This document shows, one piece after another, positions 1 through 9,900 of a stretch of DNA of 60,000 nucleotides. The number at the start of each line of letters is the position of its first letter. Within the stretch, counting starts at the first letter, position 1. The position numbers were made by a program, and so were the translations under genes. The stretch comes from Antedon mediterranea. Its lineage: Eukaryota; Echinodermata; Crinoidea; Comatulida; Antedonidae. Below the pieces are notes generated by a model that saw only the letters and a list, made by a program, of their open reading frames with translations, was not told the DNA's origin and ran no database searches. Location of the stretch: positions 1,557,001 through 1,617,000 of the forward strand of contig NC_092675.1 in assembly GCF_964355755.1 (NCBI RefSeq), written 5' to 3'.

Positions 1-143
1 GCTGCAGACATCGCAAGTTTGATTTCACGCAGGCGGGGGCAAACACGACTATTGGAAGGCCATTGTCTTATGTTGCGTCGCTAGTAGGAACCAAGCTTTA
101 GCACCTTATTTGTAGATATATAACCAATCTACCAATTTTTCAG
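1..143. other. PRIMPOL intron end with a MITE fragment
   Basis: Intron sequence upstream of the last PRIMPOL exon. Positions 78-106 (GCGTCGCTAGTAGGAACCAAGC region) match one end of the foldback MITE found intact at 21076, 28452 and 33639; the rest of that element is not seen. Confidence 0.5.
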
Positions 144-429
144 AATCATAGTGGACCTGAAAAAAGCCATATACTATCAAAAGTGTCTTGACCCAGAATG
201 CCGTGTAGTTGACTACAGATCACCTGATCAAGATATACCACTGAACGTCCTCCCAACATACGACGATTTAGATGATGATGAGCTTATCGAGGCCGTTAAT
301 AAATACGAAGCATCTCAGATGGCGTTGCATGATGATGGCGGAATTCAAGACTTTTTAGCTGATGATGAAAACGATGACATTTTAGAAGCTGTGGATTGTC
401 TGGAGAAATCAATTGAAGAGGCAATTTAA
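144..429 (+). CDS. PRIMPOL: PRIMPOL (primase-polymerase), last coding exon
   Basis: C-terminal end of PrimPol, the primase/polymerase that reprimes stalled replication forks in nucleus and mitochondria. The exon follows a TTTTTCAG acceptor and enters with one base of a split codon. Its first residues (IIVDLKKAIYYQKCLDPECR) match the end of the UL52-type zinc finger, with the last two zinc ligands as C-x4-C; the first two ligands lie off the left edge. The rest is acidic. Two short acidic/hydrophobic segments, DDDELIEAVNKYEA and DDDILEAVDCLEK, sit where vertebrate PrimPol carries its two RPA-binding motifs. The stop TAA at 427-429 lies inside a TTAA that is also the left end of a MITE. Identity is by recognition of the zinc-finger end and the acidic tail; no alignment was run. 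Confidence 0.85.
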
Positions 430-872
430 AGCTCTGTCTACACTCTAGTGATTGTGATCAAATATGGTAGTGATATGCCCAAAGATGGTAGTGATATGAA
501 ATCATCATGTCCATATATGGGCACATCACATTTTTTTGTTGAAATATATATTTATACTGGGTAACCTCTTCAGTCAATGGCTGGTCTCCCAGAGGGCCCA
601 GTTGGTGATCAGTGGCTGTGATGTACTAATACACCGGGGTAACCCCCTACTCGTCTCGAAAGATGTACTAGGTTCTTTAAAGTGCACACGAGCTAGATGT
701 GTACACTGGACCTACGGTTTATAGTCCTTATCCGAGAAGACTCATTCTACCACCAGAACCATGGAGTGAGTGAGCCTCGAACCCCTGCCGATGTTATGGC
801 TAGGTAATTACGGTTCCACTGTCTTAACCGCTCGGCCACTCACTCGCTAAAGTTTGATAGTGTAGACAGCTT
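426..872. mobile_element. TTAA-type MITE (family 1), split by a SINE
   Basis: Left arm 430-540 begins AGCTCTGTCTACAC and includes the family's internal GGTAGTGATATG motifs and a CCATATATGG box (521-530). The right end GTTTGATAGTGTAGACAGC lies at 852-870. Between them is a tRNA-derived SINE on the minus strand. The left terminus starts at the TTAA (426-429) that contains the PRIMPOL stop codon, so the 3' UTR begins with transposon sequence. Confidence 0.75.
545..848 (-). mobile_element. tRNA-derived SINE (family A)
   Basis: On the minus strand the element starts with a tRNA-like head: an A box TGGCCGAGCGG at 838-828 (fits TRGYNNARNNG) and a B box GGTTCGAGGCT at 783-773. An unrelated body follows. 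The same body occurs on the plus strand at 55500-55815 and, 5'-truncated, at 52868-53072. It sits inside a family-1 MITE. It is not a functional tRNA: no acceptor stem or intact cloverleaf is seen. Confidence 0.7.
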
Positions 873-1606
873 CATACTTAAATTGTATACTAATTAATTA
901 TACTAAATATTATTTTGATCTACAGTACTGTAGGACTCTATAAATCGTAGGTGAGGAATGTATGTTTTCACTTTAATTGTATAGTTGTAACTCAATTTTA
1001 AATTCTAGGTAATATTAAAATAAGCCTACTATATACAAAATAATAAACCTAACTAAAAATACAAATTGTATAACTATTTTGAAAATGTAAATGCAACAAC
1101 AATGTAAATAATAATTTTTAATAATTGTTTTAATATTCCTTACTCTTTTACACATTTTTTTTCTATTCTGATGAGTGCAAATAAGGAGTGTCCAAAGGTC
1201 GGCACCCCCTCCTGCTAAATTTTACAAGTTACCCTTTTTTAGAGGTAATAAATAGGCCTAAAACAGTTTTTAAACTAAATTTAATAAATTAAATCAATCA
1301 ATGTATGTGTTTGTCTGTTTTATATATTTATGTTTGTGGGGAATAGTTGATTACAATTACTTTTATAAAAATTATACTATTTTTTTAAGTGTACTAAATT
1401 TTCCATTCTCCATTTTCAATACAATAAGTAAAATCTTGGAACAAGTCGATAGTTTTACAAGGCTAAAGATTTATAACATTAATGTAACATGGTGGTATAT
1501 GCTCCTTCTAATCAGTTATTTATACAATATTGACATTAAACAGTGACAAACTAGTTTATTTTTTTGTTTTTATTTTGTTACATATACGTAACCTAATAAC
1601 ATTTTT
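873..1606. other. Convergent intergenic region PRIMPOL/RSAD1
   Basis: AT-rich sequence with no recognisable gene. On the minus strand an AATAAA at 1560-1555 lies about 47 bp past the RSAD1 stop and is a candidate poly(A) signal. On the plus strand AATAAA near 1043 could serve PRIMPOL. A short open frame at 1301-1546 has low-complexity, intron-like composition and is not called a gene. Confidence 0.5.
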
Positions 1607-2559
1607 TTATATATCTTGACAGTATTTATCAAGAACAAGTATCAGTTCCGCAGTTACACTATCAGCGACTGTTAATCCAGATTTTGTTGGTCTTAAATAT
1701 CCATCTGTTAATTCCACTAATTCACCGTCTTCTAAAATTCTAACCAGCTTATTGTCATAAAAAATGTCCCTCAACGAAACTCTGTTGGAATATTCCGACC
1801 ATATTTTACTGGATATTCCAACTTTTGTTCTCATTCCCAACATTATTATTTCTTGTAATATTTCTTTGGTGCTTTGTTTGACTCTTCTTCGCGTTCCGTG
1901 GCCGTATTTGATAACTTCCTTCATCCATGGCGACGGTTCCAGTGTCTGGATTCTTGCTTCTCTTGGCGGATATGTAAGATACCCATTTTTAAATGGAACC
2001 TTCTCATCAATTTTCATCATTGAATGATTATCTGTCACCCTTTGCACTGATGTATCGGGATACATATGCTGGTTCAAGGGTACAAATCGTCCGTGTGCCC
2101 CTGGTCCAATTCCAATATACTGAGTGCCTGACCAATACGCTTGATTGTGTTGACTTTGAGCACCGGGTCTGGCAAAATTAGACACCTCATACCTGTCGTA
2201 CCCAGCCTCGGCTAGCATACAAACAGCATCTTTGTACATTTCTGCGCTTACATCACTCTCTGGTACAGAAATTTCTCCCTTTTGATACCAATTAAACAGT
2301 TCTGTTCCACGTTCCAAAGTCAATTGATATAGTGAGATATGATCATCTGCATGTTTCAGAATCTCTTCCAGTTCTTTAACCCAAGATGAAGTGGTTTGTC
2401 CTGGTCTGGCAAACATTAAATCTATGGAAGTGCATCCTGGGAAGAGTGTCTTAGCTTGGTGCAAAACATTCATGGATTCCTTTACGGAATGATCCCGACC
2501 TAGAATGTTAAGGTCTCTTTGATCTAGTGCTTGTAAACCAATGGAGATGCGGTTGACAC
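1607..2559 (-). CDS. RSAD1: RSAD1 coding exon 2
   Basis: Follows acceptor TTTTCAAG (minus strand). Begins GVNRISIGLQALDQRDLNIL, the conserved radical SAM strand, runs through HNQAYW and the HemW C-terminal domain to the stop at 1607-1609. No frame break. Confidence 0.88.
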
Positions 2560-3357
2560 CTTGAAAACAAAAAACATGAATCGTAACAACATTATTACTA
2601 CAGTATTAGTCACACAGATTACTTTAGGGCTCAGGATACAGATTAGGCATAATAATAGTAAAGAATATGGTTCTATATTATCTTTAATCCATGGATTAGG
2701 AAAATACCTAAAATATCCAATTTAACATTTTTTTTTACAAATTTACTAATATGATTGTTTTAATCTTATTAAAAGAAACATTTGATGATCATGTTTCAAT
2801 TTGTTGGATGTTTTTGTTGCTGCAGGAATATCATTGCTATTTCAAAGTGTATACTTACCAGCTGATTTAAATGAAACTAACTTCTCTCCTTCTAGCGCAG
2901 TAGGATTAGCCTCCATTGAGATTTCTGCATCTGAAGACATGTACACATGTTTAGTAACTTCATTTATAATTCTCTCAAACATATCTGGATCAGCAAGACT
3001 AGGTGTTCCACCACCAAAAAATATAGAGTTTATCTTCTTGATTCCACTAATCGACAATAAAGTCTGTAATTCCTTTACAAGGCAATTTGTCATTTCTTTA
3101 TTTTGCTCTTTACTTTCGATATATTTATTAAAGTTGCAATATGTGCATCTGCGTTTACAAAACGGCCAGTGGACATACAGAACTGCGGCCTCTTGCACGA
3201 AGGAAGGGTATTTTTCAGACACAACATCGGAATGCATGGAACTGAAATTACTACGGAAAATGGATAGCTCTGCCTTCATATAATTTGCACATACTTTTCT
3301 TATAATAATTGGCATCGACGACAACATTTTTAACGAAAACAAGCAATCAAATATCAT
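1607..3357 (-). CDS. RSAD1: RSAD1 (HemW-like radical SAM protein), two coding exons
   Basis: Radical SAM domain-containing protein 1, the animal member of the HemW (former oxygen-independent coproporphyrinogen III oxidase-like) family, thought to handle heme in mitochondria. Joining 3357-2859 to 2559-1607 gives 483 residues. The [4Fe-4S] motif C-x3-C-x2-C is at C67/C71/C74 (CKRRCTYCNF), GGGTP at 115-119, the HemW-type HNxxYW motif at 304-309 (HNQAYW), followed by GIGPGAHG. The intron is phase 1 within a Gly codon; the join reads ...SFKSAG-VNRISIG, as the family expects. The N-terminus (residues 1-40) is basic, hydrophobic and poor in acids, fitting a mitochondrial presequence; Met11 (3327) is an alternative start. 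The family is typically about 440 residues, so the N-terminus may be over-extended. It is divergent from the CDS gene. Confidence 0.9.
2859..3357 (-). CDS. RSAD1: RSAD1 coding exon 1
   Basis: Start codon at 3357, residues 1-167 (part): presequence, radical SAM cysteines and GGGTP. Ends at donor GTAAGT (2858-2853, minus strand), phase 1. Confidence 0.88.
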
Positions 3358-3873
3358 CAGTTGATATCACCAACAGTTTCTTTGTTAACTATGAAAATAA
3401 AATTCATATCAAAGAATCACCATCCTCCCTGGTCTGATAATAAATTTGTTAAAAGCGCAATCAATATTTTATTATTAATAACACTTTAAATAGAATTGAA
3501 TGTCAATTTGTATACTGTTTCTGGGACCGGTTAACAGAGTCTTCATCAATTTGATATTCAATGCATGCATTTATTTTCTATATTTCTTGACGACTTGATT
3601 GAACTGAAATAGACTTTTCACAGTAATTGCTCCGATATTAGTTTATATTTAGACCAAAGAACCTTATTAAGACCTGGCAGCAATGTTTTTGTTTTGTAAA
3701 AATTAATCTGTAATGTGCACATGAACCAACGATATGCTTCATTAAACATGCTGCCCTTGACGCGCTGACCTTGACACGGAGAGTTCAAAGTTTACACACA
3801 AAAAAAAAACGACGACCAAAAAATAGAGAAACGCCGTTTTTTACAACAAAACGTTGTTGTTAATTTTACGTAA
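3358..3873. promoter_or_regulatory. Divergent promoter region RSAD1/CDS
   Basis: About 516 bp separate the two start codons, which point away from each other, so both 5' UTRs and a shared promoter should lie here. TGACCTTGA at 3766-3774 is the exact reverse complement of TCAAGGTCA, the monomer site of ERR/FTZ-F1-type nuclear receptors. No clear TATA box is placed for either gene. Function is inferred from geometry. Confidence 0.5.
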
Positions 3874-3945
3874 ATGAGCAGTAGTCCCGCTATGAGTGAG
3901 CTGCGACACAGAGACGGTCAAGCTACGGATAAAACAAATGATGAG
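3874..3945 (+). CDS. CDS2: CDS coding exon 1
   Basis: Residues 1-24 ([15 protein letters not shown]...). Donor GTAAGA at 3946, phase 0. Confidence 0.82.
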
Positions 3946-6900
3946 GTAAGATTTGCTAAAAATGATAAACTATTGCTAAAATCGCCAACCGTTGCTAGCC
4001 GCTGACTGAAGCCCATCATCGACGGATGGATCGGGGGGAATGGACAAGCAAACAGCAACGTTGCATTGTGTGGTGTTTTAAAAGGGAGGCGTGTCCGCCT
4101 GGCTAGGATTAACAAACAAAAACGACCACCAACTATTATTGTCTATGGCTACTGTAGTTTATTTTCCTAGTTCATTTTGTTACTTGTATACGAATATAAA
4201 CTAGGCCTGGGTATGTATATTTTGTTAATATTATTAAATGTAAATAATTTGTGTTTTTGTACTCTAGGCGCCCTAGTGTAGTATAGTATCCTAGCCTTAG
4301 TTAGTAGGCTTCTTTTGTGTAGTAGGCTAGCTGGCTAGACCTATTTTAATTTAATCCTAGGCCTTTTTTTAATGCATAAACTGTACACTGATTCATGTTT
4401 AACTGTGGAGAGCAAATCCTGGGAGTAAATGCTTTAATTTTGCTTGATAAAAATTAACCATTAATGTTTCAACTAGCAATCTTGCATTTCTTTATTTTTA
4501 CCACCGTTTAAATTACAGTTTTATAAATGTTTTCTTTTTAAATTAGCTCTCTGATCTTTCATCCTTTATTTCTTGGATCTTTTTAAACTTTACACTAATT
4601 TCCATTTCTAATTTAAATTAAATATTTTATAGTTGTCTATATCATTTTCTGTTTTTTCATACATTACACTTACAACTTTACAATACACTTTAATTTACAA
4701 CCAACAATATATTTTAATTTAAAATATTTTGGCATATTATTGTATAATGTAATCAAAAGTAACGTACACCTAGTCATAGAGATATTATAATATCTCTATG
4801 ACCTAGTCCAAGCATCCTTTTGTATAATTTTTAATAAATGGCCAGAAATCCTATTTCAAATCATCCTTTCCCATCTATAGTACTTTCGTAGTCCTTTTAA
4901 TTGAGCACTGCATGATTGAATGTGCACGTCCATGTCTTTTTGTGTTTCAGATCTAGAACTGTAGATATAGATCCCGAATTGCCATTGGGAGGGGTAGGTA
5001 CCACCATTTTTATCCCATTTTACTCTGTTTGAATCTTAATGGGACAGCACCAGTTCTTAATTGATTATTGTACATGAAACAGAGATCATTATGCCATAAC
5101 ATTTTTGCATGAATTCTCTACAAAGATCTTATATTACAATGTTAAAAAGAACTGTGCTCAAAAGTTCAGCGTGGGTCAGATTCAATTTTCCAGTCCATTT
5201 TTAAATTGGTTTTTTTATTTCCTCAATGTTTCAATATAAGAATAGGTGTTAAGTTAAATGTACCATACTTGTAGAGAAAGGTGTATGTTGATTATCTAGT
5301 GTAAAACATTATAGATCTGAAATAAAACAGATGGTCTTCAAACCTCATGGAATTGTATTTAAACTGATGTAATTTTTTTTTCAGAAAGCAATTATAATAA
5401 TTGTTAATTATCATTTCTAAAGTATCTACTATCCACCATTGTGAAACTATTATCTATTATGTTTTCAGCCACCGACAAGCTCTGGATGTGTCCCTCCAGA
5501 GACGGTTGGGATACCACAAATAAATGAACCGCCAATACCTGCTCAGAAAGATCATGTGCCTACAATCTTAAAACGACTTCCACAAAGGTAGGGGCTCTTC
5601 TTTAAATTTTTATCATATTTATTTTTCAAAATAACATTTCGTAAACAATAAATTGTTCATTATAAAAGAAATACATTATTTAAATTAAAAGAGAAATGAA
5701 TTATCAAAATGCGAACAAAAAATGAAATATTGGTCAGTACTGTATTATTATGTTATACAAATTATTCACTGACAATTAAGCCTTTTGCAATGTGATGTAA
5801 TTTTCTTGTTGTTTTATTGTCTTAATTATGCCAAGCAAAAAGTATTTCCATTTTAAAATGGACCAATAAAATGTCTTGGATCTTGGCATAATAGTATTAT
5901 ATTATATTCTAGCTACAGTAGCTTCTAAACATGGAGGTAATATCTCCATGTTCTAACTATAACTAAACTAGTTAAAATAGAAATTCTTTTAAAATAATAT
6001 GGCAGGCTGGTTACAGGTAAAGTCTCTAGTGGTTTCATGTTTAGATTGTTATAAATGGAATATCGAAATATAATCTCATGTTGTTGCAAACACAGAATTC
6101 TATTTTAATTTGAACATAGCATATCCATCATTATTAGAGTTAATTATCAATAAAGTGGCAATTAACAAATCATGTAAAATACTCACTTCCTCTGCAGGGA
6201 TCATCTGATAAGCTTTTGCACGATCTCATTAATGATGTACAGCGACTGTCAATAATAGAAAATAAAGATAGAACTTAATGGTATTAGAATACAATCCAAA
6301 TGACGTAATGGGATTGATAAAAAAAATAAAAGAACAAAAATAATAAAACAATTTAGTATATAAAAGAAAATAATGAATTCAAAATGTTATATTTATCTAA
6401 TTTTCCAGCAGAAACTTACAATAATAGTAGAAATCCCTTAATTGGCAACCAGAGTCTAATTTGTAATTATAGTATAATTGTGTTTTTTTATCCATTGCAG
6501 TAAAGTAAAGTGTAAACATTTTTTAATCCACTAATTTCTATTCATAGTCTGTTAACATTTAATTTTAAATTTAATTCTTATGAATGTTTTGTGATTTTAG
6601 GAGACAAGACATCTTTAATATTTATAACTTTTGAATGTTTAATGATCATACAGTATCAGATAATACATTTAAATGTCACCATTGTATTGTTTTTCATTAC
6701 AATCATATTATAATGCACAATTCTCAAAACGTGCTATTGATTATTATTTACACATATTTTTGTTTTTCTTTCCCATTGGTTCCCTTATTTTCAACATTTT
6801 CTTATCTTTACTTAAATCTTCATTTGTGGTTCCTATTATAAAACGAAATTTGCAAATTTTTTATTTATTTTATTTTTTTTTAGATGGCAGAATTGGGTTA

Positions 6901-9900
6901 TTCGTGGTTTCTTTTCCATGTTGCTTATCCTAGGCTTTGTTTTAATTATTTGGATGGGACCAGTAGCATTGACTATTCTGGTAAGTACGTTTCTGGGTAC
7001 ACTAACTAGTTGCTGACACAGGTAATTAGTACTGTAACTGACAACTAACTAGTTACCAACAACTAACTTGTTACCAACAACTAACTTGTTACCAGCAACT
7101 AACTAGTTACCAACAACTAACTTGTTACCAACAACTAACTAGTTACTAACAACTAACTTGTTACCAACAACTAACTAACTTGTTACCAACAACTAACTAG
7201 TTACCAACAACTAACTTGTTACCAACAACTAACTTGTTACCAACAACTAACTAGTTACTAACAACTAACTAATTACCAAAAACTAACTAGTTACCAACAA
7301 CTAACCATGGAGGTATAAAAATTTATACCTCCATGAACTAACTAGTTATCAACAACTAACTAGTTACCAACAACTAACTTGTTACCAACAACTAACTTGT
7401 TACCAACAACTAACTTGTTACCAACAACTAACTTGTTACCAACAACTAACTAGTTACCAACAACTAACTAGTTACCAACAACTAACTAGTTACCAACAAC
7501 TAACTAGTTACCAACAACTAACTTGTTACCAACAACTAACTAGTTACCAACAACTAACTTGTTACCAACAACTAACTAGTTACCAACAACTAACTAGTTA
7601 CCAACAACTAACTAGTTACCAACAACTAACTAGTTACCGACAACTAACTAGTTACCGACAACTAACTAGTTACCGACAACTAACTAGTTACCGACAATTA
7701 ACTTGTTACCGACAACTAACTAGTTACCGACAACTAACTAGTTACCGACAACTAACTAGTTACCGACAACTAACTAGTTACCAACAACTAACTAGTTACC
7801 AACAACTAACTAGTTACCGACAACTAACTAGTTACCGACAACTAACTAGTTACCGACAACTAACTAGTTACCGACAACTAACTAGTTACCGACAACTAAC
7901 TAGTTACCGACAACTAACTAGTTACCGACAACTAACTTGTTACCGACAATTAACTAGTTACCGACAATTAACTAGTTACCGACAACTAACTAGTTACCGA
8001 CAACTAACTAGTTACCGACAACTAACTAGTTACCGACAACTAACTAGTTACCGACAACTAACTTGTTTCCGACAACTAACTTGTTACCGACAACTAACTA
8101 GTTACCGACAACTAACTAGTTACCGACAACTAACTAGTTACCGACAACTAACTAGTTACCGACAACTAACTAGTTACCGACAACTAACTAGTTACCAACA
8201 ACTAACTAGTTACCAACAACTAACTAGTTACCAACAACTAACTAGTTACCAACAACTAACTTGTTACCAACAACTAACTTGTTACCAACAACTAACTTGT
8301 TACCAACAACTAACTAAAATATAATAGAACCCTACCAACTTCTGTAGTAGGATACCGCCAATATTTAAAGATAATGATTAAAAATTTAGTGAGAAAAGAT
8401 AAAAGTTAATTATATTTGCTTTTTGTAGGTGCTATTGATCGAGATGATGTGCTTTCATGAAATAATCAGTATCGGTTACGCTGTCTACCGATCAAAAGAC
8501 TTGCCATGGTTCCGCTCACTCAGCTGGTATTTTCTTCTGTGTGCCAATTACTTTGTGTATGGACAGAGTTTAAAGGACTATTTTGGCATTGTTTTGCACA
8601 GGGACTTTGTAAGTCATTGCTAAATAATTACTTTTTTCTTCTCAATTTTTTATTTACCAATGATCAGATATTCAGAAAATTACAAGATGAATATTAATAT
8701 ATTTTGAATCCAAGATGTAGTAGCCTTTAGACCACTGTATTCAGGTCAGAATTACAACTTTTTCTAATATCTGCCATTTTATATAATTCCCAGTACCCAA
8801 GATATTGATTTAAATTACCTTTTGATCTTGAAAATCTCACCCCATACAGTAATATTTTGTTTTTCTTTTATTCATGTTCCAGTTTTTTCTCTTTTTTTTT
8901 TTCTTTAGGAATTTCTCCAATTTCTTATAGACTATTATCGATTCATCTCTTTCATCTTGTATATATTTGGTAAGTTTACAGATAATGAATGTGTTCACAA
9001 ATGATATAGTCCTACAACTATACCCTCACTGCATACTAAGTAGATCTCTTTCATATTTATATTCTACTTTTAGATGATATATATATTTTTTTTTTAGGTT
9101 TTATCTTCTTTGTCCTATCGCTTGTAAAGAATTATTATCTTGTGCAATTCACTCTGGTAAGTATAGCCTTTCATGACAGTTCATGTGATTATTGTTACAT
9201 TTAGCATTGGTAAATAGACAAACAGATCTACATAAACAAACTTTATGTTAAATCCAAGTATTGCCAGCCAAATACGTAACTACAACTCCATATTAAAAAC
9301 AAATTCATTTGCATCCAACAGCAAGCACAGACTCGCCAATTACAGGATGGATAAACTACCTTATAATTTGTCGTGCTTATAATATAATAAATATATAAGT
9401 CTTATTTGAGGCTTAAGGAGTTGAGTTGAAAGAGTCGTGAGTTACAACCCTTGGCATGATGCCAGGATTGAACCCCGAACCTTGGGATAGGAAGGCAAGC
9501 ATGTTAACCACCAAGCTACAGCTTCACTACATTGTAACATTGTTTTTATTCCTAGTTTGGCTGGACTCATATTGGACTCCTCATTGTTGTCTCACAATCC
9601 AATCTGCTTACTCAAACCATGTTTGAAGGTCTCATATGGTTTATTATCTCAACATTATCTGTGATCTGTAATGACATCATGGCATATATGTTTGGTAAGC
9701 AAGTTGTATTCATGAAAAGATAAAATACAGCATAAATAGATAGATAGATAAATACAGAATACAGAATCTTTACATTTTGAGATTCTCAACACCCTGTAAC
9801 ATGTTTTTGCAGGATTCTTTTTTGGTCGTACATCGTTGATCAAGCTATCACCCAAGAAGACATGGGAAGGCTTTATTGGTGCTCTGTTTTCAACACTTGT

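Noticed and set aside
773-838. tRNA gene on the minus strand
   Set aside because: A and B boxes are present but the stems of a tRNA cannot be built and the same head-body unit recurs at 55500: it is a SINE.
2801-3283. 160-codon plus-strand open frame
   Set aside because: Antisense shadow of RSAD1 exon 1, which has the family motifs on the minus strand.
6230-6280. Possible extra CDS exon between exons 2 and 3
   Set aside because: Exons 2 and 3 already join in phase and give the standard family length, leaving no room for it.
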